From Stenogyne calaminthoides (lineage: Eukaryota; Streptophyta; Magnoliopsida; Lamiales; Lamiaceae), in assembly GCA_037126765.1 (NCBI GenBank), contig JBBCBC010000034.1, forward strand, positions 15,932,691-15,996,690: DNA of 64,000 nt, written 5' to 3'. The notes beneath the pieces were generated by a model. That model was not told the origin of the DNA. It was given only the letters and a program-made list of their open reading frames with translations, and searched no databases. This document shows, piece by piece, positions 1-11,973 of this stretch (position 1 is the first letter of the stretch; every line of letters starts with the position of its first letter). A program made the position numbers and the translations under genes.

Positions 1-832
1 GATTCTTCGTAATAAATCTTAGCAATCACATGTGACCAATAATATTGCCCAAGATAAAAAGTATTGAATCTCATTGATTCTCTACCCATGATAAGTCAAA
101 GCAATAGTTACCAATCCCACGTGATCCTATTTAAGGAACGAAGATTAAGAAATAACGAACCACTGAGGTCTAATTCTTCCTTGTTCAGTTCTGAAGAATT
201 TATCCTCCTGTAGGTCCTATTCAGTGCATCAGTCATGCACTAGTGTAATCTCTTGGTCAAGACAAGCCAATCTGAGCCTTACACTTCAACCTTTCACGAT
301 GGATTGTTCATTTCCATCTAGGTCGTGAATGACGTACTTTTAGTTACAAGGGACTGTTAATTTAATCTTCTGTGATCTGGTATCACTAAATTAACTACAA
401 TGTAACACGTACGATTTATTGAACATTTATGCAGTAAATATATGTAACATTCGATAATATTTAAAGCATCAGTGATAAACAATTTATTTCAGTAAATAAG
501 TCCGAAATTCAGTTTTTGATTATACAAAGTAAAAAGAATACTTTCCAGTATAATCCCAACACTCACTTCACTCAATGACAACAGTGATTCAAGGGAACAC
601 GAATAAGAACAAATGCAAACAATCAAACATAATATTCTAATGAGTGTGATGCCATACATTTAATATTAAATAAACAATAATATTAAATCAACACTGAATA
701 TTATCTGAGTATTATGTCCTTACAAGGGATTGTCTATAGGACACTAACACTAACAAGTGATTGTTAACCTCAAATGTTCTATTGAAAAAGATAAGTTGTG
801 GATGAAAGTTGGAAATAAGTTATTTCAAGTAG
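1..832. other. AT-rich repeat-like spacer, no gene
   Basis: No coding frame or RNA gene is visible. A patch near 600-680 (including catttaatattaaat) recurs near 9900-10015 inside the eroded gypsy element, so at least part of this stretch is retrotransposon-derived. Confidence 0.5.
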
Positions 833-2000
833 CAGAACTGTTGGACATCGATTCTTATGGATGACTATAGTTGTTATGGTTGTCTTTTAGGGTACGTTCT
901 ATTTAATAGACTTTATTTATTTTATGTACGAAATAACTTAGGTGATATTTGTATTGGGTTTAAAGTGACTTTTAAAAATTAATTTTTGAATTCCAAAGGA
1001 TTTTTTATGTTGTATTATTATATTATTTTTTAATGAATTGTAATTATTAGATTATGTGAATTGTGATTTTAAATATATTAAAGTGTAAGAGGAGATAATT
1101 GATTGTACATGTGTTATTATTAAATAGCCACTATATATTTATTCACAGGGTTTTCCCATACTGACGACCTATGTAGAGGTAGTCAAGGTCTTTCTTATTT
1201 CTTTCATATGTACATTTTTAATTTAAATAAATTAAAAGAACAATAAGTTTAAATCAGCCTAAAAGAATATTTATACCAGGCCCGTGCATTGTACGGAAAA
1301 AAGCCTAGTTATAACAATGTTTACTCAAATTGGTAGGTGTCGCGAGTCGTTTCGGTTGATGAATATTATGTGGCTAATTTAATTACAACTCACAAACAAA
1401 ACATATACGTGTAAAATGAACAGTAAATAAGATGAATTTGTTGACTGGTTCATCAATATATGACTACTCCGGGGGCATACCAAGCCGTGATGTAGTATTA
1501 TGAGCTTTACACACAGTTCTTGATACATCTTACGAAGATGAATCGTCTGAGTTAACGAATGAGTTCTAGGGGTTTTTCATATATGTGGATGAACAGATTT
1601 TTCTATTCCTCACCTCTCAAGAGGATTTTTTGTAGGCTATCTTTTCGGGATTATTTTATGGACCAACCCTTTCTTCTTTTTTTTTTTCTTCCATTTATCG
1701 TCTTACGTCAAGCATGATTTGGATTTAAAAGCATGTCTTTGGATTCTTTGGATCATGCAAGAACTCGGTTGGTGTTGCCCGCGTTTCGACTTCATCTTCT
1801 AGATAAACGTAATCAATGATTAAATTAATCTTTTTGTTGGTTGGACTTTTTCGCTTTTAAAAGATTTGAGTTATGGTTATGTTTGTTAGGTGGGCAAGGA
1901 GCCGATCATTTGGCGAACAAAAAGTAACTCATCCATTTGGCATGATTATATTCAAAATGTCACTCTTTGATGTTCGATTAATTCGATTTATTATATCGAA
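833..2000. repeat. Left LTR-like block
   Basis: It shares several patches with 10426-11062. Examples are the gatgactatagttgttatgg region, gtgatatttgtattggg, and an exact stretch of about 60 nt starting gagataattgattgtacatg at about 1092. Later patches (catatatgtggatga, ggattttttgtaggctatct) also recur on the right, but with different spacing, so the two blocks are not colinear. No coding frame is present. Confidence 0.45.
1283..1309 (+). repeat. Helitron-like 3' terminus
   Basis: A decayed GC hairpin (cccgtgcattgtacgg) is followed 7-8 bases later by CTAGT. This is the layout of plant Helitron 3' ends (hairpin, short spacer, CTRR, insertion before T). No matching 5' TC end was found. Confidence 0.35.
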
Positions 2001-2661
2001 CAACAAATAATCGCTTTGATTCTACATTGATAAATATTAAAATCTGATTAGGGCAATGTTTTCAAAAATAAACTTGAATTAGTACCGGTGTCTATTTAAA
2101 TCTTATTTCTCCACTTTAAAAATTACTTTTCTATCGTCGTGATTCGAAGATTTTTGAAGGATTCATTGCTCGTGAAGAAAAAATTCAATGTAATTATTCT
2201 TCTTCTACTTTATAAACATTTTTCCCCATTAGTAGAATCTCCCGTAATAATGTAAGTAAATTAAATTTAATTGGCAATTTCGCAAAGTTTTTTTCTTCTA
2301 ACTCCGATAAAGCCCAAACGAGTCGGATGGGGTTTTAATGAGTTTGACGATTTTAAACCCAAATTCAAATTAGGTCTATGGCTAATAATGTTGATGTAGA
2401 TAGAAATAATCTTTGAGGGGGGAAATTTTAGAATCGCAAATTTAGTCGAATCGAACATAGTGTAGATAGATGGGCAAAACTCCTAACTTGGTATATTCCA
2501 ACATATAAGTATAATTCGTTATAATAACAACCTCATAGGAAAGTGTAGAGAACAATGAGCAAAATGGCGAAAGCATAATTGATGTAGATTAGAATTTATG
2601 AAACCCCAAGGAATTCGGGCACCCGGTCCCCGATGAAGCAGCCGACCAACCCCCCGAGGGT

Positions 2662-4262
2662 TGTGTTGCCGTGAATTTGGACACCATGGAGGCTGGACTT
2701 CGATTTCCTCTCCATCCGGCAAATTACCCGGTTTGCTCGTGGAATGGAATATCTCCATTACACAACTCAAACCGAATGGATGGCATATGGTCATGAGTTT
2801 TTTGACGTTGTTCGCAAAATGAAACCAAGGTATTATCCTTTTGAACTTTTTTCGGTTAGTGCACTTTTTCGTCGGAGGGGCGAACATGGGTGGTTGTTTA
2901 TGCAAGCCAAAAGTGCAAAATTATCGAGGACGAACAAAAATTAGTGATGGAAAGAGAAATTCTGGTTCGTGGGGGGCGAGAAAAGTCGCCCTCGAAGCGA
3001 GCCAAATGCTCGTTTGGATATTAATTAAGTGATTTTGAACTTTCATTCTTCAATTTGAACCGATTTTAACTCATAAAATTCCACGCGACGGATAAGGAGA
3101 CAATTAATCTAGAATTTAAGATCCGTGATAACTTTGAACACCGCCAACAAAGAAAAGAAAGGAGGTTTGTTTTGCCTCCTCACCAGCCGTTGATCCTTTA
3201 GTAAGGATTATCTTTTTGTTTTTGTACAAGCAATTTGTCACTCGTTGCGATTTCGCTTTTATCTATAGCTTTTTTCGGTGTGACCATTAAACGAACACAA
3301 GATTAAATAAAGCATAAGAGCAGGCCAAACACAATCATCAAAAATAAACATAAATACGTTGGTCCCATTTAAGCAAATTCGAAATGGAAGTTGGCACATC
3401 TTCTCCTCCCTCCAATTTGGACCTCGATCTTGGACTCGATAGACTCGAGCCTCGATCTCCAGAAGATAAGTCATTTGATTTTCTTGGCGCACTGCTTTGG
3501 TTTCTTGAAAAAAAACACCTTAATGCCCGACCTCCTTTTGAATTAAAAGTTCACTCGTAATTTATTGGAAACTTCGATTTTTGCTTGGTCGATTACAAAA
3601 TAAACGATTATTTGGCTTTTGATTTTCAAAACAAAATAAAAACAGGTCGGGAAAATCGCTCGAGAACAAAATGGCGCCAATGAGCCTTCGGAGGATGCCC
3701 GCCAATTTCAAGAGAATGCCGCCTAGCTCAAGAGGATGCTCGTCACACTAAAGAAATTGATCAATATACGAAGGACTCAAGAAGAAATGAATGTTGAGCC
3801 GTAAACTGAAATTTTGGTGTTGAAAAAAATGGAAAGTGAGAGGGATGAACTTATTGACTCATGGATTCAAAAAGAACTAAACTCGTTTAGGCCTTGAAAA
3901 TCTAAGTCAAAACGACGAACACATTGACTCCATGTCTAACTTCTCAGATATTTTACTTTTGCCGATGTTGTTCGATCATTCGCCACACACTCAACAATGA
4001 GCAAAATCCGACTTCAAACGGTTGATAACCCTCCGGATCGCAACCTCAATGTCGATTGCATGTGATTTTTCCGTTTTTCCGAAGGGATCAAAACGAATCC
4101 ATCGGATGGAAGAGGAGAACTCGGACATTATTAAGGTTGCCGATCAAAATCTTCATATTGGATACGGGATCAAGACGAGCAAGAACCTCAAGAATTCGCC
4201 TCTAGCGAGCATCCGATTCGGACATCCCAAGTCATTGATTGAGGGACCCAACATAATGTGTT
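2662..4262 (+). pseudogene. Antisense ORF of the gypsy element, broken
   Basis: Read on the plus strand, 2692-3030 gives a peptide containing MEAGLRFPLHP and, in shifted frames, further pieces with FLTLFAK and KPRYYPFELFSVSALF. I recognise this from memory as resembling the plant 'transposase-28/putative plant transposon protein' type of frame carried by Tat-lineage gypsy elements. Several small frameshifts separate the pieces. Further right, 3830-4260 reads in patches as a charged segment (KKMESERDELIDSW) followed by a short open frame at 4022-4420. It lies downstream of integrase and upstream of the left LTR-like block, in the opposite sense to pol. Its function is not known. The family name should be confirmed with a profile search. 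Confidence 0.5.
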
Positions 4263-6097
4263 CGACATTTCTCTTCCATCTACCCCTAATTTTGACTTTA
4301 TGCCTTGATGTTTTTTTTTTTTTGCAAGACTTGTGTAATTTTTGTCTTCTTCACTTTTTAATTGAACAATATATCTTTATTTGTTTTCTTGTTGATAATT
4401 CTTCTTTGTTCAATATTTAATCAATTGAACAAATGAATTTCATATTGAATTGTTTCCTCTAACCTTTGTTTGTTGAGGATGAATGTTGATACTTGTGTTA
4501 AACGATATTTTCTTTGTTACTTTACGTTCGCCTTATTGCTTTCCTTTTTTGCCTCTTTTCTTCGAATGAATTCAACATTGGGTTTCTTTTATGCCGCTCC
4601 CGACTTCTTTTCGGGTTTTGATTGTCTTATTGACGTTGCAATCGGTTGAACGTCTTATTTAGGGTGCGACGGATGGGTTACTTTATGAACCCACCCTTTC
4701 TTGGTCTTGCGATCGTCTTATTTAGGTCGCGATTTATACTTCTTATTTAAAGCATGAATTACCCAACTCCTTGGGGAATATTAATTCGTTAAATGAACAT
4801 AATCCAAAAATATACCTCAAATATGAACTAGAAAATCTTTAGCGAACAAAAGTACATATATCATTCTTTTTCTTTTTGCAACACTTTGTATTCTATTACA
4901 TCGTTCATATTTGAAGAAGACTATCTATTACACAACTATTGTTATCGGACCGTGGTTTTGAATTTAAATTCTTGAGTTTTACTGAACGCCTCACCTTGTC
5001 CTTGGAATTGATGTTGACAAGGATGTGGCACATCAATCTACCCTTCTTTTTAAGATGCTCAACAAAAAGAAAATAAACTTTTGTCCCCTGGACAAGTTGT
5101 GGTTATCTTTTCGCATGGCATGAATATTCCTCGCCGCTTAAAATAAGTCTTGAAAATTCGCACCAATCCTCCAAAGAGATGCTCGAGCAACATCTTATTT
5201 TGGGTGGACTTATGACAAAATTTTGGGGGAAAATAGTAACATGGAAATTACTCTTCCGAAAGCATCTTGAGTCCGGAACGGGCTTCAATTTCATGCTAAT
5301 GTGAGGTAAAAAGGAGATCCGGATAATTCAATTCAAAGCTAATTGATCGGAAAAAGAGCCGGATTCTTCTACGCCTGAGGGGCATACTAAACCGTCTTCC
5401 TTTACGAGAATCGAAAGAATCCTTTTCTTAATTATGCCCCTATTTATAGAACCGTCCCAACCTAGTTTGGCATAGATAATCGGTGCTAGCTCTCTTAACA
5501 ATTGACACTCTTGCTCAAAAAATTAACTTATCCTCGCATGGGTCGCCACCAAATCCGACTTATCTTCTATTGACAACTCAAAGAAATCCATCAATAAATT
5601 TTTCTTGAAGATAAATATCGAAAATAATATATTCTTCTTTTATAATCATCTTTTCGTTTGAACCGAATGGTTGATTGTGTTCGGGTCAACAATATGCTCG
5701 CCTTTTATTGATAATATTTTTTTCAAATTTGACGCGTTCCACGAAAGACAATGGGACTCCATTCAGTCCTCCAAGTCATATGCCCCGTTTGGTAAATTTT
5801 GAAAGGACCTTCTCATGCTCGACCGAACACACCATTTGGTACCCCATAATTGAACCTGCGCAAGAGATTCGGACTTTGGAATTATAAAACTTCTCCGATC
5901 TCTTTTTTTGTACATAAATTCTTGAAACCTGAAAATCCTTCTTCTTCCAACAGTCTCAATTTAGAGCGACCGGGTCATTAATATGCTCTCCAAAAGTCAT
6001 TGTTCGATGACTTGGAACTTTGATTCTCGGGTATAACACCAAATTTTCTGTAGCTTGATGTTCGGAAATATAAGCCCACAATATTTTTGCAATTCTT
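4263..6097. other. Eroded interior of the gypsy element
   Basis: No sustained reading frame is present. Patches are moderately GC-rich with repeated cgaa/ttcg words like the rest of the element, and the phrase ggggcatac.aa.ccgt near 5380 also occurs near 1471. It probably covers the region between integrase and the antisense frame. Confidence 0.35.
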
Positions 6098-6361
6098 TCA
6101 TCCTCCCCCCTTGGAATTATCAAGTCTAAATTTTGAGGGTATGCTTGATAATTTTATCGGACGGCCGACTTGACCATTTGATTTGGGGATAATACGGAGT
6201 TGAGTAGTGCTTTTTATCCCCCAAAAAGCACAATTTTGTCTAAATTCACTTCCATCGAATTGTTTGCCGTTATCCGTGACCAATGATTGGGGAAGCCCAA
6301 ATCGACAGATGATGTTTTTCCAAACAAAGTTCCACATCCTTTTGTTCGGTGATTTTAACAA
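6098..6361 (-). pseudogene. Gypsy integrase core fragment
   Basis: The 87-residue frame contains RFGLPQSLVTDNGKQFDG, the conserved stretch around the second catalytic aspartate of retroviral-type integrases, then SNGQVGRP. In the family this last motif carries the third catalytic acid (QVE). Here glycine stands in its place, so even this fragment is not active. Frames break on both sides. Confidence 0.75.
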
Positions 6362-6394
6362 TGCCGCCCATTTAGTATAATAATCTTACCACAA

Positions 6395-6684
6395 AGATAT
6401 CTAACTTGCGAAGAGGAAATGGGCCGATTAAATCGAATTTAGAAAAATGGCCATGGACTATAAACCGATACTAATTCTTCGTGGGCTATGAATGAATGGA
6501 AAAATCGATAACATGACGAGCATAAAATCTTTTTGGTTGGCCAATAATAACCTTGCTCGATTAAAAATGATTCACACTCCATCATGGATTTATTCGCCCC
6601 TCTTAGAGTAACACACTTCAAAAGTGGAAGTGAGAAGCTTTTTTTGTACAAATGCTCGCCTATAATAGTATATCGAAAGCGCAA
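6395..6684 (-). pseudogene. Gypsy integrase N-terminal/linker fragment
   Basis: The frame contains YTIIGEHLYKKSFSLPLLKC, GYYWPT and SPWPF. The last is followed after a one- or two-base shift by a readable FDLIGP. These are the landmarks between RNase H and the integrase core in plant Ty3/gypsy polyproteins: linker, zinc-binding arm and entry to the core. The zinc-binding arm is shortened, and only CSSC of it is clear. Confidence 0.7.
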
Positions 6685-7401
6685 ATCGAATAGTTTTTAT
6701 TTTATTTTGTGGAGAAATCCTTTTGTAAATAACTCATTATTGAGTCATCCAAGAATAAATTCCGAATTTTGATGTTTTACTCCTTAGCGTGCTAAAGCAT
6801 TCGGCGAACTAATTACCCAATCGTGGTAATTGTTCAATGAAAACTTGGTCAAAATGCTCGAGCAACTCTTTTGCTAGTTGTTGATGCCATTTGTTCGCCT
6901 ATTATTTTGATAAACGACAACGAGAATCGCTATAGATCATTATAATCCAGAAAAATTTCATTATTTTAAATAAAAAATCAAATCGAATAAATTTTAGTTA
7001 TTGATGAGAAAATCTTGAACTTGTTGATGATCCATCAAATACATGTGGATATTCTTGAATTCAACCATGAAATCGGCCATCTTGCCCCTTATTTTTAATA
7101 ATTCTAACTCCACCGCCCATTTGAGCAATTTTCAATTAATTGGAGGACTTCAATCAATACCTCAAAGTGGTGAAAAAATATGGTCGCAATTTTTGCACAC
7201 TCATTACGAGGGCGTATGCTAATTTTTCCAATTAAAATTTGGGTAAATGTGTCGTCTTTCTTGGACCAAAGATTCGTGATGTTCGGGATGCAAAGAAGAT
7301 ACAAATAGAGTTGTTAATCGAAATACGCAAGGTATTGCTTTAATGATTAATTTCGCAATGCTCGGTTGAAATTTCCCTTCTTTAATGCATCAAAGAAAGG
7401 T
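6685..7401. other. Eroded RNase H interval of the gypsy element
   Basis: By position this should be the RNase H domain between reverse transcriptase and integrase. Only short patches remain on the minus strand and I could not follow a domain. Confidence 0.3.
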
Positions 7402-8414
7402 TTACATTTGTCCCCATTTCGTGATATAAAAAGCTAATCGTCGGTTAACTTTTGGACCTCTTTCACATTTCCGGGGCTTGCATATCGAGCATTGCTTGAA
7501 TCTTTGATGGGTTTGCATCAAATCATTGACTAAACCATATGTCCGAGGAATTTTCTGAATGAATCCCAAAACCGCATTTTTGGGATTTAACTTCATATTA
7601 TACTTCCTCAATATATCAATCGTTTGTGCGAGGTGGGTGATGTGGTCTTCCTTATGTTATTTTCTTTACCACAATATCATCGATATATACCTCGATTGTT
7701 GGCCGATGTGTTCGTTGAACATCTTGTTCACCAAACGTTGATACGTTGCTCAAAGATTCTTTAATCCGAATGGCATGCGTTGCCAAAAAAGATATGTTCT
7801 TTTTCAATTGCGGAATGTTGTATTCTTTTGATCGTCCGGATGCATTGGTATTTGGTGATAACCAAATAACGCATCCATAAATGTCATGAGTTCATGGCCC
7901 ATTGTGTTATCAACCAAATAATCAAATGGGGCATCGGAAAATTATCTTTTGGACATGCCTTATTCAAATCGATGAAATCGATACCACGATCTCCAAGATC
8001 CATTTGGTTTCGAATTAGTACGTGGTTCGCAAGAAGCCATCTTGGGCATTTTACCTCTCGGATCGGTTTGTTGTCGGCGTTTTTGATTTCACTATTCATC
8101 GCCGCGATATTTTTCCGGACTAAATTTTCTACGTTTTTGGACAATGGAGCTTGTATTGGATCAAGATTGAGGGAGTGGCGGGCATGCTCTGGATCTATTC
8201 CAACCATGTCCTCGTGTGACCATGCGAACACATCTAAATTTGCTTGAAGGAAAGTAATTATTTTATTTTCGGATTTGGTTTGGTAATTTAACACTTCTAA
8301 CTTCAGTTTGTTCGGTCGATCTTGATTGGTTCCAATTGCTTGTGAGTCGCCGCTTTTTTTGCTGCTTCCACGAGGGTCTTGAATGGATCCTCGGGGCTCA
8401 TCATCAACCTCCAT
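7402..8414 (-). pseudogene. Gypsy reverse transcriptase, fragmented
   Basis: The first frame (8414-7884) contains FLQANLDVFAWSHEDMVGID, then FIDLNKACPKDNFPMP, the classical entry to a plant Ty3/gypsy reverse transcriptase. Continuing leftward, the expected order of motifs can be read only by changing frame: FMDALFGYHQIPMHPDDQ, MPFGLKN, VNKMFNEHIG, then VYIDDIVVK (the YxDD-type catalytic box), KYNMKLNP and KEVQKLT. The breaks come every few tens of bases and are mostly small losses rather than stop codons. It is certain as an RT relic and certainly non-functional. Confidence 0.85.
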
Positions 8415-9720
8415 GGGTTCAAAACCTTGAGGCTCTTAATCTTTCGTTCGGTGATCAATATTCATTTGATCTAGGAGATCGGGGAATTAGTTGTCTCCCC
8501 GAAGTTTATGTTCAGGAATACGTGCTTTCGCCGACGAATGGTTATGCTCGTCGAACTTATGTTCGCTCGGAAGATCTTTTGGTGAGAGTGCTAGTTTATC
8601 AATCTCCGTGTTCGCTCCATCATATTGACGATACTTTGTCTTTTCGGACGCACGATAGCAAACAATCTAAAGCCTTCTTTTGATCTCCTTTTACACTCCC
8701 GTTCCATCTTGTGTCGGAAATTTAACACAATAATGTCGTGGAACAGGCCGCTTTGAATTTGAATTTAAGATAAAAAACCCGTTATAAGTGGATTGAACAT
8801 CGACGATTACAAAATCTAACATTCTAGTTCGCCTAATGTCCGGATTCAAAGTTGATTCTAGCGACTCTAACCTAATCATACCATAATTCTGATTCCCCAA
8901 AAACCCATTATAGTATGATTACATGGTTCAATATAAGCTCAAATCCCCAACTTGTTTTTCCATCTGGCGAAGGGTATTAACGAACAAAATGTTTGCATAA
9001 GCCCCAAAGATCAACTAAGAGGCGATGTACCTTCAATCAAGGAGACGAGCATCAATGGTTTCGTTATGGGGAGTTATAATCCCGTCGAGATCCTCCGAGA
9101 AAATGATTTGGTGTGAAGGTAGGGGAACCGGATGATGTGCTACCTTTAAACGATGGATGTTCTGCATGGCACGATCTCCATCTTTTTTACGTCTGTTAGA
9201 TAACGTTGGTGCTGGTAACATCCACCCCGGGGACCATATTCGGTGACGAATCATTTGGATTTCTTGACTTTTCGACCTCTTCCCATAGTAGGAGGCCCTC
9301 TTTTTGGTCGTTTCAGATCTCTTTTCGTGATTCTTGGGATCACCATCAAATGTTTGTTTGCCTTTCGCTTCAATTCTTTACATTCGCGAAATTTGGCTTT
9401 TCTAAGAACTGGGAAAGACGATTTTCTTCATATAGCTTCCAAAGTTGGCGGAGCAAATCGCGGCAATTTTACGTATTAATGTACTCATGATAATTTAATT
9501 TGGGCGTTAGTCGACGCTTATCCATTACAATTCTTCTTGGCTTTTCCAACATGTCCCGATCTTGGATTTGATTAAAGATATTAAAAAAAACACTTATGGG
9601 CATTTATACGCTCTTTGTTCAAAAGGTTTGAAAGATTTATACCCCCCTTCAAGCTTTCCTAGCGATAGGCTTCTCGTCTCAATTGTGATTGTGTCGAGCA
9701 AATCTTGCATATTTATAATT
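8415..9720. other. Eroded gag-protease interval
   Basis: By position this should hold the end of gag and the protease. No D(T/S)G protease motif or long frame could be read on the minus strand. Short open frames on both strands look incidental. Confidence 0.3.
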
Positions 9721-9924
9721 TTAGTTTTTGATTAAACTACAAAGTAAAAGTTGCCAATCTTGATGCATGGCCTTCCACATAATCAGATTTATACGCGAGG
9801 ATCTTAGCATCCTCTTCAATGGGGCTCCATCATATAAACATTTATCAAATCTTTCTATGTATGATCGATAAGACTCACCTTTTAATTGGGTGAAAAGGGA
9901 AATAAGAACAAATGGGACAAACAA
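9721..9924 (-). pseudogene. Gag-like fragment of the gypsy element
   Basis: A 67-residue frame contains LKGESYRSYIERFDK, which resembles the KxGESLxxYxxRF landmark of plant retrotransposon gag proteins. It is short and damaged. The position upstream of RT supports the call. Confidence 0.5.
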
Positions 9925-10425
9925 TCATGCGAAAGATGTGATAATATTCTAAATGGTAAACCACCTATGTGTGATCACCCAAAGTCATGGGGAATGATAC
10001 ATTTAATATTAAAGTTTGAAAATTTCTTTGAGATGGACATGAGGAACTATTAAATAGGAATTGGTGGTTATTGCGACTTTCTCTTGGACTTGCCGCCATG
10101 ATATTTGGAGATAATGGCGAACAAAAGATGCGGTGCTCGTTGCTCTTATAGGACGGATTGTAAACGATGGCTTTTTGCATTTACGCAAAACAATCGATAG
10201 ACTTAGATTGAAATTTTGTTTCCCATTGAGGATTCGTGGATCACGTGATCAAATGTTTGTCTATTGGTGATGGAAGACAACTTTAAGTTTGTTCGTGTAC
10301 GGATGCTTTTGAAAGAAATGCGCGGGCACCTATATTGTTGGATGTCTCTTTCACGGATCAAATTATTGCCGGATTCGGTCTTTGGCGGAGAAGCCTCAAA
10401 CGTCAAACGCCGATGGTCTAGAATT

Positions 10426-11062
10426 GTTGGACATCCGATTCGGCTTTGGATGACTATAGTTGTTATGGTGTTCTTTTTCCTTTTTGAGCCTCTATTTAAT
10501 AGACTTTATTTATTTTATATCCTCAAGATTAAATGATCTTTATTAGGTGATATTTGTATTGGGGTTTAAAGTGTTTGGGTTTAAAATTGAGGCATTATAA
10601 AATTTTTTTTGTTGTATGGGTTATATTTTTTTTAATGGATTGTAATTATTAGATTATGTGAATTGTGATTTTAAATTTATTAAACTCACAAACAAAACAT
10701 AAGTAAAATGAGATAATTGATTGTACATGTGTTATTATTAAATAGCCACTATATATTTATTCACAGGGTTTTCATATATGTGGATGACCTATGGGATTTT
10801 TTGTAGGCTATCTTTCAAGGATTATTTTCTTTTTTTTTTTTCCATATGATTGGTAAAGCATGTCTTTTTGCAAGAAATTTAAATAATCTTCTAGATTGAA
10901 GAACAAAATAAGTTTAAATCTTTTGTTCGGTTGGACTAAAAGAATATTTATATTTGAGTTGAACATAACCGGTTATGTTTGCGCAAAATCGTTTGGCTTA
11001 ACAAAAAGTAACTCATCCACCGGCATGATTATATGTTTACTCAAATTGGTATGGAATATCGA
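10426..11062. repeat. Right LTR-like block
   Basis: It matches patches of 833-2000, including about 60 identical nt starting gagataattgattgtacatg (about 10708). Between matching patches it jumps between positions that are far apart in the left block. For example, cacagggtttt is followed directly by catatatgtggatga, which lies about 430 bases further on in the left copy. Confidence 0.45.
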
Positions 11063-11463
11063 TTTATTATATCATTTAGGAAATCATTCTATCATTTAAA
11101 ATCATTTTCTTTTCCTTTTTTCTTTTAGTTGCATTAGATTTAACATGCGCTCACAACATCTACGAATCGTTACAGTTGATGATGTTATCATGTTTTATAG
11201 TAATTAACTTAGAGTCTCATCTCACATAATACGGAGAATAAATTATAAAATAATCTATCCACAAAATTTTATCATCATCAATTTTATTTTCTAAACGAAG
11301 AGATTAATAATTGAAAAAAAAAAAAATCATGAAAGAAGGCTAAATTAAACCAAGAATTAATCATACTCCAATCTATCGGCCCATTGAGAATGAGCCCATT
11401 GACTGGCCCAATATTTCAGTACCTAATTTGCGAAAAAAGAAGATGAGCCGTGAGGCTGCATCT

Positions 11464-11963
11464 CCGAGTTTGAATCACAGATGATCCCATAACTTTGGTC
11501 TAAAATAGATTTAGTCTCATAATTTTTTTTTCGTTGATTTAGTCTCAATAACTTTGACAATGTTCAATTTTAGTTCCAAATCGATCGGAACAACGTCGTT
11601 TTAACGTTTTTATTTGGGACTTTCCGGCGAATGCTGTGATTGGACTGTCAAATATTTTTTTTTTAACATCTAAAATTTCAGGCATATCTAATTAAACAAT
11701 TTAACTTAAAATTTAAACAAATTGACTGTAATAATTAGTCAAACACTTAAAAATACACGTCACAATACACGTGGTAGTCAAGTCACAACATCCACCAAAA
11801 AACCCCAAATTAAAACGGCAAAATAATATTGTTTCGGCCCATTTGAGACTAAAATTGGACATTGTCAAAGTTATTGAGACTAAATCGACGATACAAAAAC
11901 TTATGAGACTAAATCTATTTGAAGTTAAAGTTTTTGGACCATTTGTGATTCAAACTCATGCGT
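11464..11963. mobile_element. Mutator-like MITE, 500 bp, with target duplication
   Basis: Left end (from 11466) gagtttgaatcacagatg and right end (complement, from about 11958) gagtttgaatcacaaatg begin inverted repeats that stay similar for about 150 bp. They share tagatttagtctcataa and gatttagtctcaataact. The element is flanked by the perfect direct repeat ggctgcatct at 11454-11463 and 11964-11973. Long terminal inverted repeats with a 9-10-bp duplication are the hallmark of MULE-type transposons. There is no coding frame. A one-ended relative lies at 18003-18125. Confidence 0.8.
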
Positions 11964-11973
11964 GGCTGCATCT

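Larger units (their letters stand above)
833..11062 (-). mobile_element. Eroded Ty3/gypsy LTR retrotransposon, Tat-like
   Basis: On the minus strand, recognisable fragments appear in gypsy order from right to left: a gag-like piece (about 9.9 kb), reverse transcriptase (8.4-7.4 kb), the integrase N-terminal region (6.7-6.4 kb) and the integrase core (6.36-6.1 kb). Two similar blocks at 833-2000 and 10426-11062 sit where the 3' and 5' LTRs should be. Between integrase and the left block lies a plus-strand open frame. This arrangement (antisense ORF between pol and 3' LTR) is known in Tat-lineage elements such as Grande and Retand. Every coding piece is broken by small indels, so the element cannot be autonomous. 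Element limits, primer binding site and target duplication were not found. Confidence 0.6.

Noticed and set aside
7894..8247. 117-codon plus-strand frame
   Set aside because: Shadow of the gypsy reverse transcriptase on the other strand.
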